This document shows, in pieces, positions 27,358 to 35,880 of a stretch of DNA of 64,000 bases. The position numbers and the translations under genes are program-made. The first letter of the stretch is position 1; the number at the start of each line of letters is the position of its first letter. Source of the DNA: Flavobacterium tyrosinilyticum. Its GTDB lineage: Bacteria > Bacteroidota > Bacteroidia > Flavobacteriales > Flavobacteriaceae. Under the pieces are notes generated by a model. It was not told the origin of the DNA, searched no databases, and was given only the letters and a program-made list of their open reading frames with translations. Location: the NCBI RefSeq assembly GCF_023656565.1, contig NZ_JAMOKG010000002.1, forward strand, positions 1,370,030 through 1,434,029, given 5' to 3'.

Positions 27358-28215
27358 ATGAGTACTTTAAAAATTGCAATTCAAAAATCGGGTCGTTTAA
27401 ACGAAGACAGTATCCAAATTCTAAAAGACTGCGGTATTTCAATCAACAACGGAATCGATCAGTTAAAAGCAGAAGCTTCAAACTTTCCTCTTGAAGTTTT
27501 ATACCTTAGAAATTCAGACATTCCACAGTATTTAATTGATGGAGTGGTAGATTTAGCAATCGTTGGCGACAATCTTTTGGTAGAAAAAGGAAAAGGAATC
27601 GAAGTGGTTCAGAAACTTGGCTTCTCAAAATGCAAAGTTTCGGTTGCAGTGCCTAAAACTTTCGAATACAATTCGGTTCAAGATTTAGCCAATCTTCGTA
27701 TTGCAACTTCTTATCCAAACACAGTTAACGAATATTTCAGTAAATTTGGTATAAAGGTAGATATTCACCAAATTTCTGGTTCGGTGGAAATTGCGCCAAA
27801 TATTGGACTTGCAGATGCAATTGTAGATATCGTTTCAAGCGGAAGCACACTTTTTAAAAACAATTTAAAAGAAGTTGAAGTAATCTTAAAAAGCGAAGCG
27901 GTTTTGGCAGTTTCTCCAAAAGTTTCTCCGGAAATTCAAAAACACATTGATACTTTAAAATTTAGAATTCAAGCGGTTTTAAGAGCTAGAAATTCGAAAT
28001 ATATCCTAATGAACGTTCCAAACGATAAAATCGAAGCGGTTGGAAAAATCCTTCCCGTTTTGAGAAGTTTAACGGTTCTTCCTTTGGCTCAAGAAGGTTG
28101 GAGTAGTGTTCACTCTGTAATCGATAAAGACACTTTCTGGGATGTGATCGACCAGCTAAAAGAAGTTGGAGCAGAAGGAATTTTAGTTTGTCCAATTGAG
28201 AAAATGGTACTATAA
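27358..28215 (+). CDS. hisG: ATP phosphoribosyltransferase, long form
   Basis: First step of histidine synthesis: ATP + PRPP to phosphoribosyl-ATP. At 285 residues it is the long (HisG_L) form, which has a catalytic periplasmic-binding-like fold (about 1-210) with the PRPP loop DAIVDIVSSGSTL, and a C-terminal ACT-like regulatory domain (about 215-285) that binds histidine. It therefore does not need HisZ. It heads the operon and lies 52 bases after the attenuator T-tract. Confidence 0.97.
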   Translation: MSTLKIAIQKSGRLNEDSIQILKDCGISINNGIDQLKAEASNFPLEVLYLRNSDIPQYLIDGVVDLAIVGDNLLVEKGKGIEVVQKLGFSKCKVSVAVPKTFEYNSVQDLANLRIATSYPNTVNEYFSKFGIKVDIHQISGSVEIAPNIGLADAIVDIVSSGSTLFKNNLKEVEVILKSEAVLAVSPKVSPEIQKHIDTLKFRIQAVLRARNSKYILMNVPNDKIEAVGKILPVLRSLTVLPLAQEGWSSVHSVIDKDTFWDVIDQLKEVGAEGILVCPIEKMVL

Positions 28216-28233
28216 AAAGAAATTTCAATTTTT

Positions 28234-28310
28234 AAATTCCAAATTCCAAGCTTAGCGTTGATTTTTAAAATAAAGAATTGGAATTTGGGATTTTAGAAAT
28301 TTGGAATTTA
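28234..28310. repeat. AATTCCAA word inverted repeat in the hisG-hisD gap
   Basis: AAATTCCAAATTCCAA on the left is matched on the right by TTGGAATTTGGGATTT (15 of 16 complementary) and then a further TTTGGAATTT. The word recurs at 32731-32763, 38426-38465, 38664-38696, 57339-57474 and 62537-62570. Confidence 0.8.
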
Positions 28311-28324
28311 ATATTGAAAATATT

Positions 28325-29623
28325 ATGAATAAAATAGATAATCCAAAACCAGAAATCTGGTCAGAAATATTAAAAAGGCCAACCAAAACCGTTGATGATA
28401 TTGAAATTACAGTAAAAGAAATCTTCAAAGAAGTACAAAGAAAAGGAGATGAAGCTGTAGCAAAATACACTTCGATTTTTGATGGAATTTCACAAGACAA
28501 TTATGAAGTTTCAGAAGAAGAAATAACTGAAGCAATTAGTTTGATTCCGAATGAATTGAAAGAAGCTATTGAATTAGCAAAAGAAAATATCTATAAATTC
28601 CACAACGCTCAGAAAACAGAAAGAGTTGAAGTTGAAACAATTGAAGGAGTAAATTGCTGGCAAGAGAAAAGACCAATCCAAAAAATTGGTTTATACATTC
28701 CTGGAGGAACAGCGCCTTTGTTTTCTACTGTTTTAATGTTGGCGGTTCCTGCTGAAATTGCGGGTTGTAAAGAAATTGTATTGTGTTCTCCACCAGATAA
28801 AAGAGGCAAAATTAATCCAGCAATTTTATATGCAGCGAATTTATGCGGAGTAACTAAAATTCTAAAAGTTGGAGGAATTCAGGCGATTGCAGGAATGACT
28901 TTGGGAACCCAGTCAATCCCTAAAGTATACAAAATTTTTGGACCAGGAAATCAATTTGTAACGGTAGCAAAACAATTGGCAACGCAATTTGGAGTTGCAA
29001 TTGACATGCCGGCAGGGCCTTCAGAATTATTGATTGTTGCTGATGATACAGCGGTTCCTGCTTTTGTAGCTTCAGATTTGTTATCTCAAGCAGAGCACGG
29101 AACGGATAGCCAAGTGATTTTAGTTTCGACTTCAAAAAAACTAATTGTAGAAGTAGAGAAAGAAGTGCAATCTCAGTTAGAAGCGCTTCCAAGAAAAACT
29201 ATTGCAGAGAAAGCGATCGAAAATTCGAAATTGATTTATGTGGAAAACGACCAAATCGCTTTAGATTTAATTAACGAATATGGGCCAGAGCACTTTATAA
29301 TCTGTTCTGAATATGATGATTTCTACTGTAACGGTATCGTAAATGCAGGTTCTGTTTTTATTGGAAATTACACGCCTGAAAGTGCCGGAGACTATGCTTC
29401 AGGAACGAATCATACTTTGCCAACCAATGGTTATGCAAAGAATTACAGCGGTGTAAATCTGGATAGTTTTATGAAATCGATGACTTTTCAGAAAATTACC
29501 AAAGAAGGAATTCTAAATATCGGGAAAGCAATTGAAGTTATGGCTGAAGCCGAAGGGTTACAGGCGCATAAAAATGCTGTGACCTTGCGTCTGCAGTCCT
29601 GCGAGGTTTCCAAAACCTCGTAG
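28325..29623 (+). CDS. hisD: Histidinol dehydrogenase
   Basis: Last two oxidations of the pathway, L-histidinol to L-histidine with 2 NAD+. The ATG at 28325 gives 432 residues; a TTG 24 bases upstream lies inside the preceding repeat and is a poor choice. The zinc and substrate residues are present in family blocks such as DMPAGPSELLIVAD, SQAEHGTDSQV, EHFIICSEY and GTNHTLPTNGYAKNYSGV. The last ten residues (LQSCEVSKTS) and the stop codon are encoded by a palindromic repeat, so the C-terminal tail is probably not native to the family. Confidence 0.96.
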   Translation: MNKIDNPKPEIWSEILKRPTKTVDDIEITVKEIFKEVQRKGDEAVAKYTSIFDGISQDNYEVSEEEITEAISLIPNELKEAIELAKENIYKFHNAQKTERVEVETIEGVNCWQEKRPIQKIGLYIPGGTAPLFSTVLMLAVPAEIAGCKEIVLCSPPDKRGKINPAILYAANLCGVTKILKVGGIQAIAGMTLGTQSIPKVYKIFGPGNQFVTVAKQLATQFGVAIDMPAGPSELLIVADDTAVPAFVASDLLSQAEHGTDSQVILVSTSKKLIVEVEKEVQSQLEALPRKTIAEKAIENSKLIYVENDQIALDLINEYGPEHFIICSEYDDFYCNGIVNAGSVFIGNYTPESAGDYASGTNHTLPTNGYAKNYSGVNLDSFMKSMTFQKITKEGILNIGKAIEVMAEAEGLQAHKNAVTLRLQSCEVSKTS

Positions 29624-29692
29624 GTTTAAATAGATTTTAGAATTTATAACTACCAATAAATAATACCTACAAGGTTTTTGAAACCTTGCAGG
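29598..29692. repeat. Twin palindrome spanning the hisD stop codon
   Basis: Two 27-base palindromes, 29598-29624 and 29666-29692, each have the form CCTGCGAGGTTT...AAACCTCGTAGG. The second is also an inverted copy of the first (24 of 27 bases). The first overlaps the end of hisD and supplies its TAG stop; the second ends 16 bases before hisC. Confidence 0.93.
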
Positions 29693-29707
29693 AACAAAAC
29701 TTAGAAA

Positions 29708-30757
29708 ATGAATACGTTCGATATAAATACAATAACACGTGAAAACGTAAAATCTTTAAAACCATATTCGTCTGCAAGAGATGAGTTTGAAGATTTTGAT
29801 ACAGCCGAAATGATTTTTTTGGATGCCAATGAAAATCCGTTTCAAAATGGCGTAAACCGTTATCCGGATCCACAGCAGAATTCAGTTAAAGCTATTTTGG
29901 CTAAGAATAATTTAGTAAAACAAAATCAGATTTTATTAGGAAATGGTAGTGACGAAGTTTTAGACTTGCTTTTTAGAGCTTTCTGCGAACCTAGTAAAGA
30001 CAATATTATATCTCTTCCTCCAACATACGGAATGTATGGCGTTTTAGCGAATATTAATGCTGTTGAAAACAGAGAAGTTCTTCTATCGGAAGATTTTCAG
30101 CCTCAAGTTGAAAAGATTCTAGAAGCGGTTGATGAGAATACCAAAATTATCTTTTTATGTTCGCCAAACAATCCGACAGGGAATTCATTTTCAGATGAAA
30201 GTGTCGTGAAATTGTTGCAAAACTTTAAAGGTCTAGTTATTATTGACGAAGCTTACATTGACTTCTCAGACAAAGAAAGCTGGCTAACGGAAATTGACGA
30301 ATATCCAAATTTAGTGATTACACAAACGCTTTCAAAAGCGTATGGTTTGGCTGGAATTCGTTTGGGAATCTGTTATGCATCTGAAGCTGTGATTTCGGTT
30401 TTAAATAAAATTAAACCGCCTTACAATGTAAACGAATTGACGCAGCAAAGAGCGAAAGAACGTTTGAAAGATTCTGATAAAATAAAACAAGAAATAGCTT
30501 CTATTATTGAACAAAGAGAAGAATTGCTTAAAGTTTTACTTGAAGTAAGTTTTTTTGAAAAAGTATATCCAACGGAAGCTAATTTTATTTTAGCAAAAGT
30601 AGATGATGCTAACAAAAGGTACGATCAATTAATTGAAAAAGGAATCGTTATCAGAAACAGAACAACACAGCCTTTATGCGAAAATTGTCTTCGTTTTACA
30701 ATTGGAACGAAAGAAGAAAATGCTGTTGTAATTAGAGAATTGAAACTATTGAAATAA
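29708..30757 (+). CDS. hisC: Histidinol-phosphate aminotransferase
   Basis: PLP-dependent transamination of imidazole-acetol phosphate with glutamate. The 349-residue fold type I enzyme has the PLP lysine in TQTLSKAYGLAGIRLG, the aspartate contact in IIDEAYIDF, CSPNNPTG for the cofactor pyridine ring, and an Arg near the C-terminus in LRFTIGT for the substrate phosphate/carboxylate. It is the third gene of the operon. Confidence 0.96.
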   Translation: MNTFDINTITRENVKSLKPYSSARDEFEDFDTAEMIFLDANENPFQNGVNRYPDPQQNSVKAILAKNNLVKQNQILLGNGSDEVLDLLFRAFCEPSKDNIISLPPTYGMYGVLANINAVENREVLLSEDFQPQVEKILEAVDENTKIIFLCSPNNPTGNSFSDESVVKLLQNFKGLVIIDEAYIDFSDKESWLTEIDEYPNLVITQTLSKAYGLAGIRLGICYASEAVISVLNKIKPPYNVNELTQQRAKERLKDSDKIKQEIASIIEQREELLKVLLEVSFFEKVYPTEANFILAKVDDANKRYDQLIEKGIVIRNRTTQPLCENCLRFTIGTKEENAVVIRELKLLK

Positions 30758-30765
30758 AAATATTA

Positions 30766-30894
30766 GCCACAGATTATAATGATTAAAATGATTTCTTTCT
30801 GTGCGTGATTTTTAGCTACGAATTACACAAATTAAATTAGAGAAATTCGTGAATTCGTGACTAAAAAATCATATTAATCTGTAAAATCTGTGGC
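30766..30894. repeat. Long inverted repeat in the hisC-hisB gap
   Basis: The left arm GCCACAGATTATAATGATTA (30766 onward, to 30794) pairs with the right arm 30866-30894, which ends AATCTGTGGC, over 25 of 29 positions. Inner segments around TGATTTTTAGC and GACTAAAAAATCA add further pairing. The whole 129-base gap can fold as one hairpin. No T-tract follows. Confidence 0.88.
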
Positions 30895-30908
30895 AGAACA
30901 AAAATATT

Positions 30909-32045
30909 ATGAAAAAAGTACTTTTTATCGATCGTGATGGAACGATTGTTTTAGAACCTGAAAATTTACAATTAGATAGCTTAGATAAACTAGAGTTTTA
31001 TCCGAAAGCGTTTCAATATCTGGCTAAAATTGCTAATGAATTAGATTACGAATTGGCAATGGTAACCAATCAAGACGGTTTAGGAACGGATAGTTTTCCT
31101 GAAGATACTTTTTGGCCAACGCAGAATTTTATTCTAAAAGCTTTTGAAAACGAGGGAGTTATTTTTGATGAAATCTTCGTAGACAGAACTTTTCCAGAAG
31201 AGAACGCGCCAACCCGCAAACCAAGAACTGGAATGCTGACTAAATATTTGAACAATCCCGAATATGATTTGGCTAATTCTTTTGTTTTAGGAGATCGTTT
31301 AACGGATGTGGAATTGGCTAAAAACCTTGGCGCAAAAGCCATTTTCATGAATGATACAGATGGAGCTGGAAGTAATGAAATTTCATCTAAACGAGAAGAA
31401 TTAAATGATACAATCGTTTTGCAATCAATGGATTGGAAGAAGATTTATGAATTCCTGAAATTAGAAGCGCGTTCTGCTTCTATTACGCGTAAAACAAACG
31501 AAACGGATATTTACATAAATCTGAATCTTGACGGAACAGGAAAAAGCAAAATCGATACTGGAATTGCCTTTTTTGATCACATGTTAGATCAAATCTCACG
31601 TCACGGTCAAATGGACTTAGAAATTACTGTAAAAGGAGATTTAGAAGTTGATGAACACCATACTATCGAAGATACTGCAATTGCATTAGGAGAAGTTTTC
31701 GCCAAAGCGTTAGGAAATAAATTAGGAATTGAGCGTTACGGATTCTGTCTTCCTATGGATGATTGTCTAGCACAAGCAGCAATTGACTTTGGAGGAAGAA
31801 ATTGGTTAATCTGGGAAACTGAGTTTAAACGCGAAATGGTAGGTAAAATGCCAACAGAAATGTTCTATCACTTCTTTAAATCGTTTACAGACGGTGCAAA
31901 AGCCAACTTAAATATCAAAGCAGAAGGAATCAATGAACATCATAAAATCGAAGCGATCTTTAAAGCTTTCGCGAAAGCAATAAAAGTAGCCGTAAAAAGA
32001 GATACCGAAAAGATGATTTTGCCTTCAACGAAAGGAATGCTTTAA
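30909..32045 (+). CDS. hisB: Bifunctional histidinol-phosphatase / imidazoleglycerol-phosphate dehydratase
   Basis: A fusion of two pathway enzymes, as in E. coli. The N-terminal HAD phosphatase (about 1-165) has the nucleophile and acid in FIDRDGT (Asp8, Asp10) and VTNQDG. The C-terminal dehydratase (about 185-378) has the metal-binding histidine blocks [27 protein letters not shown] and [16 protein letters not shown]. The fusion means no separate hisN gene is needed. Confidence 0.97.
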   Translation: MKKVLFIDRDGTIVLEPENLQLDSLDKLEFYPKAFQYLAKIANELDYELAMVTNQDGLGTDSFPEDTFWPTQNFILKAFENEGVIFDEIFVDRTFPEENAPTRKPRTGMLTKYLNNPEYDLANSFVLGDRLTDVELAKNLGAKAIFMNDTDGAGSNEISSKREELNDTIVLQSMDWKKIYEFLKLEARSASITRKTNETDIYINLNLDGTGKSKIDTGIAFFDHMLDQISRHGQMDLEITVKGDLEVDEHHTIEDTAIALGEVFAKALGNKLGIERYGFCLPMDDCLAQAAIDFGGRNWLIWETEFKREMVGKMPTEMFYHFFKSFTDGAKANLNIKAEGINEHHKIEAIFKAFAKAIKVAVKRDTEKMILPSTKGML

Positions 32046-32050
32046 AATTT

Positions 32051-32121
32051 GTTTCAAGTTTCAGGTTTAAAGTTTCAAGTTGCTCAACAGAACGTGAAAC
32101 CTGAAACTTTAAACTTGAAAC
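32051..32121. repeat. TTTCAAG word hairpin in the hisB-hisH gap
   Basis: The left arm starts GTTTCAAGTTTCAGGTTTAA and the right arm ends AAACTTTAAACTTGAAAC. The loop contains CTCAACAGA (32083-32091). A homologous element with the same loop lies between ilvB and ilvN (46561-46623). Both sit just before the ATG of a short gene inside an amino acid operon. Confidence 0.85.
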
Positions 32122-32141
32122 AAAACAAACAAAAAAACAAA

Positions 32142-32723
32142 ATGAAAATAGTAATTATAAATTACGGAGCAGGAAATATTCAGAGCATTATGTTTGCTAT
32201 TGAAAGATTGGGATTTAAGGCAGTTTTGAGTAATGATCCGGACGAAATTAAATCGGCCGATAAAGTGATTTTCCCGGGCGTGGGCGAAGCGAGTTCAGCG
32301 ATGGCAAAACTTCGTGAAAGTGGTTTGGATGGTTTGATTCCAGAATTGAAACAGCCTGTTTTAGGAATTTGTCTTGGAATGCAATTGATGTGCAACAAAA
32401 CAGAAGAAGGAAATACAGAAGGTTTAGGGATTTTTGATGTTGATGTTTTGAAATTTTCAAACAACGTAAAAGTACCACAAATGGGATGGAATCAGATTTA
32501 TGATTTAAAAACCGATTTGTTTAAAGGTATTTCTGAAAATGAATTCATGTATTTGGTTCACAGTTTTTATGCGCCAAATTGTGATGAAGCTATTGCTACA
32601 ACAAATTACGACGTTGAATATGCATCGGCTTTGCAGAAAGATAATTTTTACGGAACTCAATTTCACCCAGAAAAAAGCGGTGATGTTGGCGAAAAGATTC
32701 TAGGAAATTTTTTAAAAATGTAA
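32142..32723 (+). CDS. hisH: Imidazole glycerol phosphate synthase, glutaminase subunit
   Basis: Class I glutamine amidotransferase that feeds ammonia to HisF. The ATG at 32142 gives MKIVIINYGAGNIQS and 193 residues, the standard length; any earlier in-frame start would lie within the hairpin repeat. The catalytic Cys is in LGICLGMQLM and the His/Glu pair in GTQFHPEKSG. It forms a heterodimer with HisF, encoded two genes downstream. Confidence 0.96.
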   Translation: MKIVIINYGAGNIQSIMFAIERLGFKAVLSNDPDEIKSADKVIFPGVGEASSAMAKLRESGLDGLIPELKQPVLGICLGMQLMCNKTEEGNTEGLGIFDVDVLKFSNNVKVPQMGWNQIYDLKTDLFKGISENEFMYLVHSFYAPNCDEAIATTNYDVEYASALQKDNFYGTQFHPEKSGDVGEKILGNFLKM

Positions 32724-32730
32724 AATTTTG

Positions 32731-32843
32731 AAATTCCAATCTCTTAAATTCCAAATTCCAATTGAAAATCAATATCAAAAATCAATTTCAATCAAAATAT
32801 CAATTTTTAGAGAATCTAAAATCTGAACTCTAAAATCTAAAAT
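32731..32843. repeat. Mixed word repeats in the hisH-hisA gap
   Basis: AATTCCAA words (32731-32763) are followed by AATCAATATC/AATCAATTTC words and then AATCTAAAATCT words (32811-32843), all within the 128-base gap. Three word families are stacked without clear complementary arms. Confidence 0.6.
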
Positions 32844-32851
32844 ATCAAAAC

Positions 32852-33577
32852 ATGAGAATAATACCAGCCATAGATATCATTGAAGGAAAATGCGTTCGTT
32901 TATCCAAAGGTGATTATGATACTAAAATAATTTACAATGAAAATCCGCTTGAAGTAGCGAAATCATTTGAAGCACACGGAATTGAATATTTGCATTTAGT
33001 TGATCTTGACGGTGCAAAATCGAGCAAAATTGTCAATTATAAGATATTGGAACAAATTGCCAATCAAACGAGTTTAAAAATTGATTTCGGAGGTGGATTA
33101 AAATCGGATGACGATTTAAGAATTGCTTTTGAAAGCGGTGCAAATCAAATTACGGGCGGAAGTATCGCGGTAAAAAATAGAGCTATTTTCGAAAAATGGA
33201 TTTCAGAATACGGTTCTGATAAAATTATTTTAGGAGCTGATGCAAAAGATGAAAAAATAGCAGTTTCTGGCTGGTTAGAAGAATCTAATGAAGATTTAGT
33301 GCCATTTATTCAAGATTATCAATCAAAAGGAATTCAGTATGTTATTTGTACCGATATTGCCAAAGACGGAATGCTTCAAGGTCCAAGTTTTGATTTATAC
33401 AGTAAAATTTTAGCAGAAGCTAAAGGAGTGAAACTAATCGCTTCTGGCGGAATTTCAACTTTTGACGAATTGCCTAAATTAGCTGAATTAGGCTGCGAAG
33501 GAACCATAATTGGAAAAGCGATTTACGAAGGGAGAATTAGCTTGAAACAGTTAGAAAATTATATTTTAAATAAATAG
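32852..33577 (+). CDS. hisA: ProFAR isomerase (phosphoribosylformimino-AICAR-P isomerase)
   Basis: Amadori isomerisation in the fourth step of the pathway. It is a 241-residue (beta/alpha)8 barrel with the first catalytic Asp in [10 protein letters not shown] (Asp8) and the second in the [12 protein letters not shown] strand, plus phosphate-binding GGG and GGIST motifs. It is related to HisF by duplication of a half barrel. Confidence 0.96.
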   Translation: MRIIPAIDIIEGKCVRLSKGDYDTKIIYNENPLEVAKSFEAHGIEYLHLVDLDGAKSSKIVNYKILEQIANQTSLKIDFGGGLKSDDDLRIAFESGANQITGGSIAVKNRAIFEKWISEYGSDKIILGADAKDEKIAVSGWLEESNEDLVPFIQDYQSKGIQYVICTDIAKDGMLQGPSFDLYSKILAEAKGVKLIASGGISTFDELPKLAELGCEGTIIGKAIYEGRISLKQLENYILNK

Positions 33578-33583
33578 ATTATT

Positions 33584-33670
33584 TCGCAAAGATGCACAAA
33601 GTAAAACACAAAGATTCACAAAAAAAATCTTTGCGAATCTCTGTGAAATCTTTGTGAATCTCTGTGAAAC
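33584..33670. repeat. CACAAAG word inverted repeat in the hisA-hisF gap
   Basis: The left arm contains CGCAAAGATGCACAAAG, then ACACAAAGATTCACAAA. The right arm contains TTTGCGAATCTCTGTGAAA and two more CTGTGAA words. It belongs to the same CAAAG family as 20295-20414 but uses a drifted word. Confidence 0.82.
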
Positions 33671-33681
33671 AACAAAAAAAA

Positions 33682-34437
33682 ATGCTTGCAAAAAGAATAA
33701 TACCTTGCTTAGATATAAAAAACGGAAGAACCGTAAAAGGCGTTAATTTCGTCGATTTGCGCGATGCTGGAGATCCTGTTGAATTAGCTGAAATTTATTC
33801 AAGAGAAGGAGCAGATGAGTTGGTCTTCTTAGATATTTCGGCAACAGAAGAGAGACGCAAGACACTTGTGTATATGGTGCGAAGCGTTGCGGAGAAAATC
33901 AATATTCCGTTTACAGTTGGCGGCGGAATTTCATCTGTAGAAGATGTTGATATTCTGTTGAATAACGGAGCAGATAAAGTTTCAATTAATTCATCGGCGG
34001 TAAAAAATCCGCAATTGATTAATGATTTGGCTCAGAAATTTGGAAGCCAGTGCGTTGTTGTGGCAATCGATGCCAAACAAATTGACGGACAATGGATTGT
34101 ACATTTGGTTGGCGGAAAAGTTCCAACTGAATTAAATTTATTCGATTGGGCTGTGGAAGTTGCAGAACGTGGTGCTGGAGAAATTTTGTTCACATCGATG
34201 GATAATGACGGAACTAAAAACGGATTTGCAAATGAAGCTTTGGCTAAACTTTCAGAACTAGTAAATATTCCGATTATTGCTTCGGGAGGTGCTGGAAATA
34301 TACAGCATTTTGTTGATTCTTTCAAAGAAGGAAAAGCTGATGCAGCTTTAGCGGCAAGCGTTTTTCACTTTAAGGAAATCGAAATCAAAGCTTTGAAACA
34401 AGAACTTAAGAATAATGGTATTGAAGTAAGGTTATAA
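33682..34437 (+). CDS. hisF: Imidazole glycerol phosphate synthase, cyclase subunit
   Basis: Cyclase half of IGP synthase; it also releases AICAR to purine synthesis. The ATG at 33682 gives [15 protein letters not shown] and 251 residues, the family length; a GTG 18 bases upstream falls in the repeat. The catalytic aspartates are in [17 protein letters not shown] (Asp11) and VVAIDAK, with GGGISS and the second phosphate loop SGGAG. Confidence 0.96.
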   Translation: MLAKRIIPCLDIKNGRTVKGVNFVDLRDAGDPVELAEIYSREGADELVFLDISATEERRKTLVYMVRSVAEKINIPFTVGGGISSVEDVDILLNNGADKVSINSSAVKNPQLINDLAQKFGSQCVVVAIDAKQIDGQWIVHLVGGKVPTELNLFDWAVEVAERGAGEILFTSMDNDGTKNGFANEALAKLSELVNIPIIASGGAGNIQHFVDSFKEGKADAALAASVFHFKEIEIKALKQELKNNGIEVRL

Positions 34438-34484
34438 AAAATCCAAATTTCAATCAATAAATAAAAAAATCAATTTCAGTTTTG

Positions 34485-34518
34485 AGAATCTAAAATCTGA
34501 AATCAAAAATCTAAAATA
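34485..34518. repeat. AATCTAAAATCT word repeat in the hisF-hisI gap
   Basis: GAATCTAAAATCTGAAATC then AATCTAAAAT lies 3 bases before hisI, preceded by AATCAAT-type words. It closely matches the element before hisA at 32811-32843. Confidence 0.6.
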
Positions 34519-34521
34519 ATT

Positions 34522-35118
34522 ATGGACATCGATATCAAAAGCGCACACGGATTGATTCCGGCGATTATTCAGGATGCAGAAACAAAAAATGTTTTGATGC
34601 TAGGTTATATGAATGAAGAATCGCTTCAAAAAACAATAGAAACACAAAAAGTAACTTTTTTTAGCCGTTCAAAACAAAGACTTTGGACGAAAGGCGAGGA
34701 AAGTGGTAACTTTTTAAACTTAGTAAGCATTAAAAATGACTGTGATGGCGATACGCTTTTAATTCAGGCGAAACCAGTTGGACCTACTTGTCACACAGGA
34801 GCAGATACTTGTTGGCAAGAGCCAAATGATGCTAATTACGGTTTTATTTCTCAGTTAGAAAACACAATCAAAACCAGAAGAGAAAATGCTGATTCTGAGA
34901 AAAGTTATGTCGCTTCTCTATTTGAAAAAGGAATCAATAAAATTGCTCAAAAAGTTGGCGAGGAAGCTGTAGAAGTCGTTATTGAAGCTAAAGATGATAA
35001 TGATGATTTGTTCCTTAGCGAAAGCGCTGATTTATTGTTTCATTATTTGATTCTGCTTCAAGCAAAAGGATATCAATTGAATGATGTTGTGGAAGTTTTG
35101 AAGAAACGTCAAAAATAG
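34522..35118 (+). CDS. hisI: Bifunctional phosphoribosyl-AMP cyclohydrolase / phosphoribosyl-ATP pyrophosphatase
   Basis: Carries out steps two and three of the pathway in one 198-residue chain. The N-terminal cyclohydrolase (about 1-105) has the zinc/metal residues in SIKNDCDGDTLLIQ and PTCHTGADTCW. The C-terminal HisE-type MazG-like pyrophosphatase (about 110-198) has KVGEEAVEVVIEAKDDN. With this gene the operon contains every histidine-specific enzyme. Confidence 0.96.
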   Translation: MDIDIKSAHGLIPAIIQDAETKNVLMLGYMNEESLQKTIETQKVTFFSRSKQRLWTKGEESGNFLNLVSIKNDCDGDTLLIQAKPVGPTCHTGADTCWQEPNDANYGFISQLENTIKTRRENADSEKSYVASLFEKGINKIAQKVGEEAVEVVIEAKDDNDDLFLSESADLLFHYLILLQAKGYQLNDVVEVLKKRQK

Positions 35119-35148
35119 TTTAAAATAATTCCGTAGCATCTATATGAT

Positions 35149-35222
35149 ATAGCCCGCGGTTTCAACCGCGGGAAACGTATTGCTATATTGTATGTCCTCC
35201 CGCGGTTGAAACCGCGGGCTAT
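35149..35222. repeat. GC-rich twin palindrome (CCCGCGGTT) after the his operon
   Basis: Two short palindromes, CCCGCGGTTTCAACCGCGGG and CCCGCGGTTGAAACCGCGGG, lie 26 bases apart and are inverted copies of one another, so the full 74 bases fold as one hairpin with outer ends ATAGCCC and GGGCTAT. It is by far the most GC-rich point of the window. No T-tract follows, but it may block or end transcription after hisI. Confidence 0.92.
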
Positions 35223-35280
35223 GTTTGTATTATCTTTTATAACAAAAAAATATAGTATTTTAGTATTAAATAATATATTT

Positions 35281-35880
35281 ATGCGATTAGTTCTATACTT
35301 GTTTTTGCTTTTGGTTCCGAGTTTAAATTATGGCTTTAAGAAAAATGTAATGCCATATTCGTTGGTTATTTCTAAAGCTGTTTTGATTGTTGACGGAACT
35401 ATTTCTAAAGTTTCTAAAAATGAATATGAGTTCACGATAAGTGAGTTCATAAAAGGGAAATCGAGCTCAAAAATTAATATAGCAATCTGGAAAGAATGGT
35501 TATGTGATCCAAGAAATAAAGAATTAAAAAAAGGACAGAGAATGATTTTATTTTTGGAAAGATCTCCATATGGAAATTTTTATCCAATTAATGAAAGTAC
35601 TGGAGAGCTGTATGTAGATAATAATGCTTTTCTCGATATATTCTTACCCAAAGCTTTTGTAAATCCTACAATTCTAAAGAAAGGGATTTCTATGTTTTTG
35701 GAAACGTATGCATTTTATGGAAATTTTAATGATAGATTTTATCAAAATGCTCATTTTGTACGCAACAAGTCTATTTTTGAAGTTTATAAAATGACAAAAA
35801 CTAATACGGCTTTTAAGTTTTTAGTTGAGGATGCAGAATATTTTAAGCCAACAGAAGTACAATTTTTTCCCGTTATATAA
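35281..35880 (+). CDS. Small secreted protein of unknown function
   Basis: 199 residues from the ATG that gives a signal peptide (MRLVLYLFLLLVPSLNYG). Upstream in-frame ATGs at 35188 and 35221 lie in or beside the palindrome and would bury the signal peptide. The mature protein has a segment EFTISEFIKGKSSSKINIAI and a QRMILFLERSPYGNFYPIN block, which is the kind of OB-like beta domain seen in small exported proteins, but I do not recognise a family. It abuts the convergent CBM9-like gene with no gap. Confidence 0.65.
   Translation: MRLVLYLFLLLVPSLNYGFKKNVMPYSLVISKAVLIVDGTISKVSKNEYEFTISEFIKGKSSSKINIAIWKEWLCDPRNKELKKGQRMILFLERSPYGNFYPINESTGELYVDNNAFLDIFLPKAFVNPTILKKGISMFLETYAFYGNFNDRFYQNAHFVRNKSIFEVYKMTKTNTAFKFLVEDAEYFKPTEVQFFPVI

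Noticed and set aside
32049..32141. N-terminal extension of HisH from a TTG start
   Set aside because: The 31 extra residues are encoded by the TTTCAAG hairpin; the ATG at 32142 gives the exact family N-terminus.
35149..35222. Insertion sequence ends
   Set aside because: The GC-rich inverted copies are only 26 bases apart, with no transposase and no target duplication visible; it is a hairpin repeat.
35188..35280. Upstream start for the secreted protein at 35281
   Set aside because: This extension is encoded by the palindrome and adjoining bases and would place 31 residues ahead of a clear signal peptide.
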